A stretch of DNA of 64,000 bases from Nocardioides cavernaquae (GCF_003600895.1 NZ_QYRP01000002.1:744001-808000), one strand, 5' to 3'; positions 42,261-51,247 are shown, counted from the first letter of the stretch. The notes: a model not told the origin generated them from the sequence alone. Numbers and translations are program-made.

Positions 42261-42293
42261 CCGATGCCCCAGACCTGAGGTCTGGGGCATCGG
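42261..42293 (-). terminator. Terminator of the cold-shock gene
   Basis: CCGATGCCCCAGACC (42261-42275) pairs perfectly with GGTCTGGGGCATCGG (42279-42293) over the loop TGA: a 15-bp stem. On the minus strand it follows the cspA stop by 28 bases. The plus sequence just beyond it has TAAAAAT, i.e. a short T-run for the minus transcript. Confidence 0.85.
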
Positions 42294-42321
42294 TTCGACT
42301 GGGTGCAGTCGGTGTCTGTTC

Positions 42322-42525
42322 TCAGACGGGGCGAACGTTCTCCGCCTGCGGGCCCTTCGGACCCTGCGTGACGTCGAACTCGACCTTCTGGTTCTCGTCC
42401 AGCGACTTGTAGCCGTTGGTCTGGATCGCCGAGTAGTGCACGAAGACGTCGTCGCCGCCGTCTTCCTGCGCAATGAAGCCGAAGCCCTTTTCGGCGTTGA
42501 ACCACTTAACGGTGCCCTGAGCCAT
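42322..42525 (-). CDS. Cold-shock protein (CspA family)
   Basis: A 67-residue OB-fold RNA chaperone. RNP1 is KGFGFIAQ and RNP2 is DVFVHYSAI, in the standard order: [15 protein letters not shown], then VFVHYSAI, then [17 protein letters not shown]. It melts RNA secondary structure. ATG 42525 has AAGAAGAG upstream. The gap 42526-42840 (315 bases) has no gene on either strand that I can support; it includes the probable long 5' leader of this gene, with TACGCT at 42703-42698 (minus strand) as a weak -10 candidate. Confidence 0.95.
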   Translation of the reverse strand: MAQGTVKWFNAEKGFGFIAQEDGGDDVFVHYSAIQTNGYKSLDENQKVEFDVTQGPKGPQAENVRPV

Positions 42526-42840
42526 GATGCTCTTCTTTCGTAATATCGGAGCAGGCCGCCAGTTCGGCAACCTCACAACACGTGCGGTGACACGTCGCTC
42601 CGACTCGAAGATCTGGCAGAACCCGAAGAAGAAACGCCGTTGGATCACAAACTCCGCGGGCGTCAACCTGCTGGAACTTGCACCTGTTGCACTCCAAAGC
42701 GTAGCAACCAGAGCCCCGAAGGGCGCCCCCCGACGGTGAACTCTCTGGAACGAAGTTGTTACGGCGAGATCAACCCCTGCCGCCGCGTCCGAATCGTCCC
42801 GCGCCGTACACTCGCGGCGTGCTCGACCGACGGTCGACGC
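42526..42840. other. Gene-free gap upstream of the cold-shock gene
   Basis: Holds the upstream region of cspA (read leftward) and the region before tRNA-Lys (read rightward). Locally it is less GC-rich than the coding regions. No coding frame with a ribosome site and no strong hairpin is seen. Long leaders are usual for cold-shock genes. Confidence 0.5.
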
Positions 42841-42913
42841 GGGCCCTTAGCTCAATTGGCAGAGCATCGGACTTTTAATCCGCGGGTTGTGGGTTCGAGT
42901 CCCACAGGGCCTA
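42841..42913 (+). tRNA. tRNA-Lys (anticodon TTT)
   Basis: A 73-base cloverleaf: acceptor GGGCCCT with AGGGCCT (the first pair is G-T), D arm GCTC...GAGC, anticodon loop CTTTTAA, T arm GTGGG-TTCGAGT-CCCAC, discriminator A. CCA is not encoded. Confidence 0.92.
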
Positions 42914-42988
42914 CGCAACAGTCAGACGGGCGGCGTGACTAGGATTCGCGCCAATGACACGGGGCAAGCTTTCCTCCAGGGAGAACCG

Positions 42989-43762
42989 ATGACCGAGCCC
43001 GGCGCGACAACGTTCGCCAAGCTCCTCCGACAGCACATCGAGACCGGCGTCATCAAGCCGGACGACAGCGTGCTCGTGCAGTTTGCCGGCGAGTTCGACC
43101 AGAAGGTGTGCGCCGCTGTCGGCCTGACCAACTGCAACTTCGCGAACATCGCACCCGAGAGCCAGAGCGTCGGCGAGTTCACCGAGGCCGCGTTCATGGA
43201 CGCACACAAGATGCCGTACGACGATGGCTCGTTCGACCACGTGATCGGCCACTCGGGACTGCACCACTGCTCGCGCCCGCACGAGGCGCTGCACGAGATG
43301 TACCGGCTCGCGCGCAAGACGGTGCTCTTCGTGGAGAACCAGGACTCGATCATGATGCGCGCGGCCACCAAGGCTGGCGTGGTCACCTGGCACGAGCTGG
43401 CCGCCGTCATCGACGGCGACTTCAAGGACGGCGGCGTCGACGGCACCGGCGTACCCAACTTCGTCTACCGCTGGACCCGCCGCGAGGTCCGCAAGGCCGT
43501 CGCGTCGTACGACCCGGCGTACCACGTCCCGCTGGAGATCCACGCGGAGTGGAACCTCGGCACCGGACGGGTCGCCTCCGCGGTGCTCCAGAAGAAGCTG
43601 CACCTCAGCGACCAGAACGCCGAGAAGACGTTCCTGTGGGGACAGAAGGCGTTCAACAAGGTGTTCGGCCGGCAGGGCAACATCTTCGCCGTCACGATCC
43701 GCAAGGACCTGAAGGTCCTCCATGCCTGGATGGCCTCGCCGACCGAGATGGAACGTCCCTGA
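42989..43762 (+). CDS. Class I SAM-dependent methyltransferase-like protein
   Basis: A 257-residue protein. The methyltransferase 11 type core is recognisable from AAFMDAHKMPYDDGSFDHVIGH and LHHCSRPHEALHEMYRLARK. The SAM motif I is degenerate (SVLVQFAGEFDQKVCAAV), with no clear G-x-G-x-G, so SAM binding is not assured. ATG 42989 has AGGGAGA upstream, and TAGGAT (42940-42945) can act as its -10 box. It lies behind tRNA-Lys on the same strand. The substrate is unknown. Confidence 0.72.
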   Translation: MTEPGATTFAKLLRQHIETGVIKPDDSVLVQFAGEFDQKVCAAVGLTNCNFANIAPESQSVGEFTEAAFMDAHKMPYDDGSFDHVIGHSGLHHCSRPHEALHEMYRLARKTVLFVENQDSIMMRAATKAGVVTWHELAAVIDGDFKDGGVDGTGVPNFVYRWTRREVRKAVASYDPAYHVPLEIHAEWNLGTGRVASAVLQKKLHLSDQNAEKTFLWGQKAFNKVFGRQGNIFAVTIRKDLKVLHAWMASPTEMERP

Positions 43763-43853
43763 CCGACGTCTCGCCGCACGCGCCACACGCGTCCCGCGGA
43801 ATTGCTCGCGGTGACCTGCGTAACGTGCGACATTCGCGGTAGTTTCGTAAGTC

Positions 43854-46649
43854 ATGGAGCCCAAGACACCCGAGCCCGGGGACGCGCAGGCGTCACCGGA
43901 GGGCAAGGTGTCGCAAAGCAACGCACGCAGGAGAGGGAACGAGGACGCCGTGTCGGCTGAGACCAGCGAGCCCACGCCAGAGGTGGACGTCGCAGACGCC
44001 ATCGTCATGGCGATGGCGCAGCAGGCGGTCGACGACAACCAGGACCTCGCCCCGCGGATGCCCCCGACGCGTGCCGCACGCTGGCGCAAGGGCCGCTCAG
44101 GTGCGGAGCAGGACCCCGAGCCGGAGCTGCCCAAGCTCCCCTGGGTCCCCGTTGACGTGCCGCTCCCCGACATCGACATCAGCGCCGCGCTGGGCGGCCG
44201 CATCGGCGACGACGCGGTGTTCCACCAGACGCGCAAGGGCTTCATCGAGGCGGAGGAGGCCGAGCCCACCCCCGAGCCGGACCCTGAGCTCGAGCAGCCG
44301 GCCGACGTCGAGTCCGACACCTCGGCGACCGTTCCCGCAGATCACCGCGGTGGCCGCCGCTGGCGTCGTGGCGCCCCGGACCCGAAGGATGCGGCCTCCG
44401 GCGCGGCTGCGGGCCTCCCCGACGCCCCCGAGATCCCGGCCGCGTTCCTGAAGCCTGCGTCGATCAACGACGATGTCGACACGATGCGCAGGGCCGCGGT
44501 TGCCCGCGCCACGCAGGGCCTCGCCGCCGCCGCCGAGCGCGCAGCCGCCGAGCAGGAAGGTGCTGCCCGCGCCGCTGCCGAGAAGGCCGCCCGCGACATG
44601 GCAGCTGCCGAGATGGCAGCCGAGGCCGAGCGCGTCGCTGCTGCCCGCCTCGCCCAGGAGCAGCGTGCACTGGAGAGCGCAGCCGCTGCAGAGCGCGCAG
44701 CCGCCAGCCGTGCCGCGCGTGAGGAGGCAGCCGCCGCTGAGCGGCTCACTGCCGAACGCGCAGCTGCCGAGCGGGCCATCGAAGCCGAGCAGCAGGCCGC
44801 TGCGCGCGCCGAAGCCGAGCGGCGTGCCGCTGAGCAGGCAGCCGTCGCCGAGCGCGAGGCCAACGAGCGGGCACTCGCCGAGCGCGCCGCCGCCGAGCAG
44901 GCCACGATCGCCGCCCAGGCCGCCGCTGACCGCACCGCCGCTGACCTTTCCGCCCAGAACCGCGCCCGGCTGGCCGAGGAGGCCTCGGAAGCCCGTGTCA
45001 TTGCCGAGCGCGATGTCGCCGACCAGCTCGCAGCCGAGCGTGCGGCCGCCGAGCAACGTGCGGCTGCCGAGGCAGCTGCCGCCGCCCTCGCGGGCGAGGC
45101 GGAGCGGCTCGCCGCCGAACGTGTGGCCGCCGAACGCCGCGCCGCGGGTCACGCCGCCGAGGCCGAGCGGCTCGCCGAGCAACGGATCGCCGCCGAACGC
45201 ATCGCAGCCGAGCACGCAGCGGAGATCCAGCGCCTCGCTGGCGAGCGCCTGACCGCAGAGCGCGCTGCCCGCCAGCGTGCCAACGAGGCCGAGCAGTTCG
45301 CGGCCGTTCGTCTCGAGGCCGAGCGTCGCGCCGCCGAGGAGGCCGCCCTCGCCGAGGAGGCCGCCACCGCCCGTCGACTGGCCGAGGAGCAGGCGCGGCT
45401 GGACGTCCAGCGCCGCGTCGCCGAGGAGAACGAGCGCCTCGCCGCCGCACGCGACGCCGAGGACCAGCGACTTGCCGCGGTCGCTGCTGCCGCAGCCCGT
45501 CAGGAGGCCGAGCGCCTCGCGGCTGAGCAGGCAGCAGCCGAGCAGGCCGAAGCCGAGCGCCTCGCGGCCGAGCTCGCCGAAGCCGAGCGCCTCGCAGCCG
45601 AGCAGGCAGAGGCCGAGCGCCTCGCTGCCGAGCTCGCTGCCGCGCAGCAGGCCGAGGCCCAGCGCCTCGCCGACGAGCAGGCCCGACAGGTCGCCGCACA
45701 GCGCGTGGCCGAGGAAGCCGCCCAGATCGAGGCATCCCGGCTCGCGGCCGAGGAATCGGCCCGCGTCGAGGCCGAGCGCCTCGCGGCCGAGGAATCGGCC
45801 CGCGTCGAGGCCGAGCGCCTCGCAGCCGAGCAGGCAGAGGCCGAGCGCCTCGCTGCCGAGGCGGCACGAGCGGGCAGCCACGCCCTGGCCGCGCCGTTCG
45901 AGGGGCAGGCAGCACCCGAGCATCCTCTCGTCGTCCCTGCACAACCCGCGCGACACCGCGTCGAGGAGCCGGCCGGCCCCCTCGGCCTGATCGATGCAGC
46001 GCTCGACCGCTCGGGCGCTGCCGAGACCGGCGAGCTCCCGGTGATCGCGGACGACACCGCGACCCTGCCTGCGGTCGCGGAAGGCGACGTACCGACCGTC
46101 GATGCCGAGGGCCACGTGCTCCCGGACGACGTCGTCGCGCGCGCCGTTGCAGGCATGCGCCGGCCCAAACCGGCACCGCTCTCCCCCGAGATGGCCGAGA
46201 GCCAGCAGAACGCCGTCGAGACTCCGCTGGGAGTCTTCGACTTCGGGCGCCGCGGGCCCGCTCCCATCGTCAACGGGATGCTCCAGGCAGTGCTGTTCGC
46301 GCTCGCCTGTGCCGGCATCTACCTGGCCTACCAGGAGCCGACGCGAGTCACCATCGCCGTTGCCGGCATCCTCTCGGTCCTGCTCCTCATCGTGGCGTTC
46401 CGGTCACCTGCCGGCCCCAAGCGCTTGCGGATCGAGAACGGCATCCTGGACGTGCACGCGGGCGAGTCCCGCTACAAGTTCGACCTGGCCAACCCGCGCG
46501 TCCAGCTCGAGATGCCCTACCCGCCGACCAGCCGTCGCTGGAGGGTCCTCGTGCACCGCACCGGCATGGCTCCGTTCGCGATCGACCCGTCGATGGTGGA
46601 CCCGCAGGAGTTCACGGACGCCATCCGTCAGTTCCGCCCCAACCTCTGA
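43854..46649 (+). CDS. Very long Ala/Glu/Arg coiled-coil protein with C-terminal membrane hairpin
   Basis: A 931-residue protein. Residues 1-200 are acidic and disordered-looking. Residues about 220-680 are an almost unbroken run of A, E, R, L, Q with repeats such as AERLAAEQAEAERLAAE, predicted to be one long helix. Near residue 800 there are two helices (MLQAVLFALACAGIYLAY, VTIAVAGILSVLLLIVAF), then a compact 80-residue domain with YKFDLANPRVQLEMPYPP. A nearly identical 39-base unit is repeated within 45749-45826. The start follows TAGTTT by 8 bases, with no ribosome site. I do not recognise a family. It may be a cell-envelope scaffold. Confidence 0.7.
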   Translation: MEPKTPEPGDAQASPEGKVSQSNARRRGNEDAVSAETSEPTPEVDVADAIVMAMAQQAVDDNQDLAPRMPPTRAARWRKGRSGAEQDPEPELPKLPWVPVDVPLPDIDISAALGGRIGDDAVFHQTRKGFIEAEEAEPTPEPDPELEQPADVESDTSATVPADHRGGRRWRRGAPDPKDAASGAAAGLPDAPEIPAAFLKPASINDDVDTMRRAAVARATQGLAAAAERAAAEQEGAARAAAEKAARDMAAAEMAAEAERVAAARLAQEQRALESAAAAERAAASRAAREEAAAAERLTAERAAAERAIEAEQQAAARAEAERRAAEQAAVAEREANERALAERAAAEQATIAAQAAADRTAADLSAQNRARLAEEASEARVIAERDVADQLAAERAAAEQRAAAEAAAAALAGEAERLAAERVAAERRAAGHAAEAERLAEQRIAAERIAAEHAAEIQRLAGERLTAERAARQRANEAEQFAAVRLEAERRAAEEAALAEEAATARRLAEEQARLDVQRRVAEENERLAAARDAEDQRLAAVAAAAARQEAERLAAEQAAAEQAEAERLAAELAEAERLAAEQAEAERLAAELAAAQQAEAQRLADEQARQVAAQRVAEEAAQIEASRLAAEESARVEAERLAAEESARVEAERLAAEQAEAERLAAEAARAGSHALAAPFEGQAAPEHPLVVPAQPARHRVEEPAGPLGLIDAALDRSGAAETGELPVIADDTATLPAVAEGDVPTVDAEGHVLPDDVVARAVAGMRRPKPAPLSPEMAESQQNAVETPLGVFDFGRRGPAPIVNGMLQAVLFALACAGIYLAYQEPTRVTIAVAGILSVLLLIVAFRSPAGPKRLRIENGILDVHAGESRYKFDLANPRVQLEMPYPPTSRRWRVLVHRTGMAPFAIDPSMVDPQEFTDAIRQFRPNL

Positions 46650-46703
46650 CGGCTTCGCAGGACCGCGGGCACGACGCCCCGGTGTTCGGGATGCGTCCGT
46701 GGC

Positions 46704-47927
46704 TCAGCGGCGGATCCGGCGTCCTTCAGGACGGTCGCGGCGTGGACTCTGGACAACGGCCACAGCAATCGCCGTCGTCACCGGAACAGCGAGCACCAAG
46801 CCGATCGCGGACGCGAGCGTGCGCACGATCTCCTCGCCGAAGCCCTCGTCGACGAGCCGTTCCAGGAGCGTCCGGTCGTAGAGCGACACGAGGATGAGGA
46901 TGACCAGCGCCGTGCCGGCGTACGCGAAGACGATGGTGTAGATGGTGGAGGCGATGTGGTCGCGTCCGATGCGCATGGCACTCGTGTAGAGCTCGCGCCG
47001 GGTCGCATCGGGGCTCACCGCTCGGAGCTCCCAGACCGCTGAGCTCTGCGTGATCGTGACATCGTTCAGCACACCCAGCCCGGCGATGATGATCGCGGCG
47101 ATCAACAGGCCGCGGAAGTCGAGCTGCGGCGCCTGGGTCCGGAGGATCTCCCCCGCCTCGTCGGCGACTCCGCCCAGGCGGCTCGCGCCGACGGCCCACC
47201 AGCCGATGCCGGCGGTGATGAGTACGCCGATCATGGTGCCGCCGAGGGCAGCACTGGTGCGCATGGTCAGGCCATGGGCGAGGTACAGCACCACGATCAT
47301 GATCGTGCTCGAGGCGACGAGTGCCACCGCCGGAGCCGGGGAGCCAGCGAGCAGCGCGGGCAGCATGAACCACCAGATCACGGCTCCGGCGAAGCCGAGG
47401 CCGAGGATCGCGAGCAGGCCGCGGAGCCCGGCGACCAGGCCGACCACGAGGACGAATGCCACCGCGAGGACGGCCAGCGAGTGGCCGCGTAGCGTGCCGG
47501 ACCAGGCATAGATCGGATCGCCGCCTGGCTCTCCGGGGATCCGGAGCAGCTCGACGGTGTCACCCTTGCGGAGCCCGGAGTCGGGGACGCCCGGCGGGAC
47601 CCCCACGGTGACCTGCTCGCCACCGGCGAGCTCCACGGTCACCTTGCCGCAGCCCTCCACCCGCGGAGCCGAACCGTCAGTGGTGACCGGACAGCTCGGT
47701 CCGAGCGAGAGCACCTCGGCGTGCGGGAAGGTCACGCCATCGGCGGCGTACTCCGAGGTCGGGCGCGGACCTTCGGGCCAGAGGACGAACAGTCCGACCA
47801 CCGTGGCCGCGAAGGTCACTGCGAGCGCGATCAGCAGCGCCCGGCGCGGCACTGTCGCGGTAGCCACGGAGGCCACGGACACGTCGTGTCCGTGGCCTCC
47901 GTGGCCGTGCGAGTGGTGAGCGCCCAC
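46704..47927 (-). CDS. YibE/F-like membrane protein
   Basis: A 407-residue membrane protein with about nine helices. YibE/F signatures are AVAFVLVVGLVAGLRGLLAI, LIAAIIIAGLGVLNDVTITQ, and a region ELYTSAMRIGRDHIASTIYT. The N-terminus is His-rich (GAHHSHGHGGHGHD), then one helix and an extracytoplasmic domain, then the multi-helix part. Its activity is unknown. GTG 47927 lies 3 bases beyond the ndh stop with no clear ribosome site. The first 22 codons contain a perfect 19-bp hairpin, so a later start (for example GTG in the DVSVASVAT region) is possible. Confidence 0.85.
   Translation of the reverse strand: MGAHHSHGHGGHGHDVSVASVATATVPRRALLIALAVTFAATVVGLFVLWPEGPRPTSEYAADGVTFPHAEVLSLGPSCPVTTDGSAPRVEGCGKVTVELAGGEQVTVGVPPGVPDSGLRKGDTVELLRIPGEPGGDPIYAWSGTLRGHSLAVLAVAFVLVVGLVAGLRGLLAILGLGFAGAVIWWFMLPALLAGSPAPAVALVASSTIMIVVLYLAHGLTMRTSAALGGTMIGVLITAGIGWWAVGASRLGGVADEAGEILRTQAPQLDFRGLLIAAIIIAGLGVLNDVTITQSSAVWELRAVSPDATRRELYTSAMRIGRDHIASTIYTIVFAYAGTALVILILVSLYDRTLLERLVDEGFGEEIVRTLASAIGLVLAVPVTTAIAVAVVQSPRRDRPEGRRIRR
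47864..47904 (-). repeat. Perfect 19-bp hairpin in the 5' coding part of the YibE/F gene
   Basis: CCACGGAGGCCACGGACAC (47864-47882) pairs exactly with 47886-47904 around the loop GTC. It lies about 26 bases beyond the ndh stop in the shared transcription direction, within YibE/F codons 8-22. No T-run follows. It could end ndh transcription partly, or block translation of the next gene. Confidence 0.8.
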
Positions 47928-47930
47928 TGG

Positions 47931-49373
47931 TCAGCGAGCGTCCTGGTGGACGCCGCGCTTGCCCTTGTCGGTGAGCTCGGCCTCGAGGAGCGCCTGCTCC
48001 TCGAGCGAGGCCCGGACCTGGTTCCAGTCGTCCGGCGACGAGGCCACGGCGGCGGTGCCGCCCTCGAGCCTCTTGATCGCCCGGCGCGCGAAGATCTGCT
48101 GCTCCGTGGTGACGCGCTCCGAGCGGCCGCGGCCGAGGAAGCTGGTCAGCCAGTGGCCGAGCGCGTAGACCCGGTTGCGGTAGCCGGTCATGTAGGCCAG
48201 GTGGACGGCCAGCCACATGAACCAGGCGATCACGCCGCTGAGCGTGAACTTGCCGATCTTCACCACGGCGCTGAAGCGCGAGATGGTGGCCATCGAGCCC
48301 TTGTCGAAGTACTTGAACGGCGGCAGCGCGGGCTTGCCGGCGAGGCTGTGGTCGATCGCCTTCGCGGCGTACTTGCCGCCCTGGAGCGCGACCTGGGCGA
48401 CGCCCGGGAGGTTGTCGAGGCTGATCATGTCGCCGACGACGAAGACCTCCGGGTGGCCCGGCAGGGTGAGGTCCGGGTTGACGCCGATGCGGCCGGCGCG
48501 GTCGAGCGGGGCGCCGGTCTGCTCGGCAAGTGTCTTGGTCAGCGGGTTGGCCTGGACGCCAGCAGCCCACACCTTGCACGCCGAGAGGATCTCCTGCGTG
48601 GGAGCGTCCTTGAACTGCACGGTCAGGCCGCGCTCGTTCAGGTCGGTCACCATGCCGCCGAGGATGACCTCGACGCCGCGCTTCTCCAGCGACTTCTTGG
48701 TCACGGCACCGAGCTTGGCGCCGAACGGCGGCAGCACCTGCGGAGCGGCGTCGAGGAGGATCACGCGCGCCTTGCGGGTGTCGATGCGACGGAAGTCGTG
48801 ACGCAGCGTGCGGTGGGCGAGCTCGGCGATCTGGCCTGCCATCTCGACACCGGTCGGGCCGGCACCGATGACGACGAAGGTCAGGAAACGCTCGATCTCC
48901 TCCTCCGTCTCGGCCAGCTCGGCCAGCTCGAAGGCACCGAAGATGCGACCACGGAGCTCGAGAGCGTCATCGATGCTCTTCATGCCCGGCGCGAACTCGG
49001 CGAAGTGGTCGTTGCCGAAGTACGACTGCCCGGCGCCTGCGGCGACGATCAGGGAGTCGTACGGCGTGACGGTCTGCCGGCGCTGGATGTTGGAGGTGAC
49101 CGTCTTGTTGGCCAGGTCGATCTCCGAGACCTCACCGAGGATCACGCGGGCGTTCTTCTGGCTCGACAGCACGTCGCGCGTCGCGGGCGCGATCTCGCCA
49201 GGAGCCAGGATGCCCGTCGCCACCTGGTAGAGCAGCGGCTGGAAAAGGTGGTGCGTGGTCTTGGCGACCATCGTCACATCAACATCGGACCGCTTGAGTC
49301 CCTTGGTGGCGAACAGGCCACCGAAACCCGATCCGATGACCACTACCTGGTGGCGCTTGCCGCTGTCTGTCAT
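47931..49373 (-). CDS. ndh: Type II NADH dehydrogenase
   Basis: A 480-residue flavoprotein that passes electrons from NADH to menaquinone without pumping protons. The FAD site is HQVVVIGSGFGGLFATKGL. The NADH site is TFVVIGAGPTGVEMAGQIAE. A second FAD segment is VFVVGDMISLDNLPGVAQVA. The quinone/membrane part is near the C-terminus, with WFMWLAVHLAYMTGYRNRV. ATG 49373 gives the typical start. It is divergent from the RsbW-like gene and leads into YibE/F. Confidence 0.94.
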   Translation of the reverse strand: MTDSGKRHQVVVIGSGFGGLFATKGLKRSDVDVTMVAKTTHHLFQPLLYQVATGILAPGEIAPATRDVLSSQKNARVILGEVSEIDLANKTVTSNIQRRQTVTPYDSLIVAAGAGQSYFGNDHFAEFAPGMKSIDDALELRGRIFGAFELAELAETEEEIERFLTFVVIGAGPTGVEMAGQIAELAHRTLRHDFRRIDTRKARVILLDAAPQVLPPFGAKLGAVTKKSLEKRGVEVILGGMVTDLNERGLTVQFKDAPTQEILSACKVWAAGVQANPLTKTLAEQTGAPLDRAGRIGVNPDLTLPGHPEVFVVGDMISLDNLPGVAQVALQGGKYAAKAIDHSLAGKPALPPFKYFDKGSMATISRFSAVVKIGKFTLSGVIAWFMWLAVHLAYMTGYRNRVYALGHWLTSFLGRGRSERVTTEQQIFARRAIKRLEGGTAAVASSPDDWNQVRASLEEQALLEAELTDKGKRGVHQDAR

Positions 49374-49557
49374 CCGTTGGCCTTTCGTGGCGTTCCCTCC
49401 CCGAGGGCGCTTGCGGTCATAGCCTGCCATCACCAGCCCCTATACCGTCCACCACCCCGCCGATGCAGTGTCATGGTCCGAGATGTCGGGTATGGGACCA
49501 TGAGATGTCCCACACCCGCTCGCCCACCCGGACCCCCTCCCGAAGAGGTTGCCGTCA

Positions 49558-50499
49558 GTGCCGCTCAACCAGGAAGCCATGGCCCTCCAATCCGGCCTGC
49601 GCTCCGTCATGGATGCGCGTCGCTGGGTTGCGACCGCATGCCGTGCGATCGGTCGCGAAGACCTCCTCGAGGCCGCCGAGATGGGCACTGCGGAGCTGGT
49701 CGCCAACGCCCTCATCCATGCGCGTCCGCCGATCCACGTGCGCATGCGCGGCACCCGCGAGCACCCGCGCGTCGAGGTCTTCGACGGATCGCACCAGCCA
49801 CCGGCACCCAACCTCCGCATGACCGAGGACGACGAGCTGCTCTCGACCATTGGCCGCGGCCTCGGCCTGGTGGCGATGTGCGCGACCGCGTGGGGCGCCG
49901 AGATCCAGCGCACCGGCAAGGTGGTCTGGTTCGAGCCAGCCGCCCAGATAGCCGAGCAGCCCGAGGTCGAGGGAGATCTGTTCGAGCCCGACGCCATCGA
50001 GTCCCGACGCATGGTGACCGAGGGTCAACGCGTCGTACTCCTCGAGCTGCCGACGCAGATCTATGCCGACTTCCAGCGCCACTACCAGGAGCTCCGTCGC
50101 GAGCTGCGGCTCCTGGCCCTGGCCCATGGCGACGCATACCCACTGGCCACGAGCCTCTCCTCGGCGTTCCGCGCCTTCGATGACGACCTGAGCCGGGCGC
50201 AGGGCATGGCCGACCTCGACATCGCGCTCGAGGACGGCGACGAGCAGGTCGACGTCGAGCTCCTGGTCACCACCACCACGGCCAGCAACTCCGCGCGGAT
50301 GATCGACATGCTGGAGCTGGCCGATGCGTTCTGCCGCTCCGAGCGGCTGCTGTCACTGGCAACGCCTGCAGAGCAGAAGGCGTTCCAGCGCTGGTTCCTC
50401 GGCGAGTTCGTCCGCCAGGCAGCGGGCGAGCTGCCCGAGTCATGGAGCGCGCGCCCGCGCAACTCTGCTGTCCCGCGCTTCGCCCCCGGACGTCCGTGA
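49558..50499 (+). CDS. ATP-binding (RsbW-like HATPase) regulatory protein with C-terminal extension
   Basis: A 313-residue protein. Residues about 10-130 form a HATPase_c domain: N box AEMGTAELVANALIHARPP, then VEVFDGSHQPP and TIGRGLGLVAMCATAWGAE. This is the anti-sigma-factor-kinase type common in actinobacteria. Residues 150-300 are helical and of unknown role. No sigma factor or anti-sigma antagonist gene is adjacent. GTG 49558 has AGAGG 10 bases upstream; ATG 49579 has AGGA 4 bases upstream. The stop overlaps the first crcB start (GTGA). Confidence 0.83.
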   Translation: MPLNQEAMALQSGLRSVMDARRWVATACRAIGREDLLEAAEMGTAELVANALIHARPPIHVRMRGTREHPRVEVFDGSHQPPAPNLRMTEDDELLSTIGRGLGLVAMCATAWGAEIQRTGKVVWFEPAAQIAEQPEVEGDLFEPDAIESRRMVTEGQRVVLLELPTQIYADFQRHYQELRRELRLLALAHGDAYPLATSLSSAFRAFDDDLSRAQGMADLDIALEDGDEQVDVELLVTTTTASNSARMIDMLELADAFCRSERLLSLATPAEQKAFQRWFLGEFVRQAAGELPESWSARPRNSAVPRFAPGRP

Positions 50500-50915
50500 G
50501 GCGGTCGCTCCCTCCGGTGTCGCTGCTCGCCGCAGCCTCGCTCGGAGGCATGATCGGCGCGCTCCTGCGCTGGTCACTCGGAGAGGTCGTCCCGGACTCG
50601 TCGGGGTTTCCCTGGACCACCCTCGCGATCAACGTGACCGGCTGCTTCATGCTGGCACTGCTCCCCGCAGCTGGGTGGGTGCGCCAGCACCCGGCGTTGC
50701 CCGTCTTCCTCGGCACCGGCGTCCTCGGCGGCTACACCACGCTGTCGACGTACGCCGAGCAGGGGCGGGCCCTCCTGGCTTCCGGTCGGCAGGGTGAGGC
50801 GCTCGCCTATCTGGCGGGCACCCTGATCGCCTGCGTGCTCGCGGTCCGGCTGGCCCACCACTGGTCGACGCGCGCAGATCAGGCCGAGTTCGAGGCTGAG
50901 GAGGGCAACGAATGA
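50496..50915 (+). CDS. crcB: Fluoride efflux channel subunit CrcB (first)
   Basis: A 139-residue Fluc-type membrane protein with four helices. It has SLGGMIGALLRWSLGEVVP, TTLAINVTGCFMLAL and FLGTGVLGGYTTLSTYAEQ, which contain the channel's Arg, Asn, Gly and Thr/Ser residues. Two paralogues encoded in tandem form a heterodimer in many actinobacteria. GTG 50496 overlaps the previous stop. The acidic C-terminal tail leads into ATGA of the second copy. Confidence 0.92.
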   Translation: MRRSLPPVSLLAAASLGGMIGALLRWSLGEVVPDSSGFPWTTLAINVTGCFMLALLPAAGWVRQHPALPVFLGTGVLGGYTTLSTYAEQGRALLASGRQGEALAYLAGTLIACVLAVRLAHHWSTRADQAEFEAEEGNE

Positions 50916-51235
50916 CCGCGCTGCTCGTTGCGCTGGGCGCAGGCGTCGGCGCGCCACTGCGCTTCCTCGCGGGCCACTATCTCGACGGGCGATACCCGCT
51001 CGGCACGTTCCTCGTGAACATCGCCGGCTCGTTCCTCCTCGGCCTGTTCAGCGGCATGTCGCTTTCCGGGCACGAGGCAGCGCTTCTGGGCACCGGGTTC
51101 TGCGGCGCGTTCACGACGTACTCCGCGCTCGCCGTGAAGAGCGTGGAACTCGGCCGCCTCGCCGGCACGACGTACGCCGTCGGCACGGCGCTCGCGGCCC
51201 TCGCCGCCGCCTGCGCTGGCTACGCCGCCGCCTGA
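50912..51235 (+). CDS. crcB: Fluoride efflux channel subunit CrcB (second)
   Basis: A 107-residue partner of the previous gene, four helices. It has LGAGVGAPLRFLAGHYLDG, GTFLVNIAGSFLLGLF and GTGFCGAFTTYSALAVKSVE. The Phe-box and polar track needed for fluoride are visible. ATG 50912 overlaps the stop of crcB 1. No fluoride riboswitch-like structure is evident upstream of the operon. Confidence 0.92.
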   Translation: MTALLVALGAGVGAPLRFLAGHYLDGRYPLGTFLVNIAGSFLLGLFSGMSLSGHEAALLGTGFCGAFTTYSALAVKSVELGRLAGTTYAVGTALAALAAACAGYAAA

Positions 51236-51247
51236 CCCTCCCCACCC

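Noticed and set aside
42640..42942. A protein gene through tRNA-Lys
   Set aside because: The frame covers the tRNA and has no ribosome site or family similarity.
44097..46115. Gly/Leu-rich minus-strand frame opposite the coiled-coil gene
   Set aside because: Its Leu-Gly repeats are just the complement of the Ala/Glu codons on the other strand.
47721..50183. An 820-codon open frame on the plus strand opposite ndh and YibE/F
   Set aside because: It is antisense to two well-supported genes and has no family motif. Such long antisense frames are usual in GC-rich DNA.
50380..50500. Fluoride riboswitch before crcB
   Set aside because: The crcB start overlaps an upstream coding gene, and I see no conserved pseudoknot sequence.
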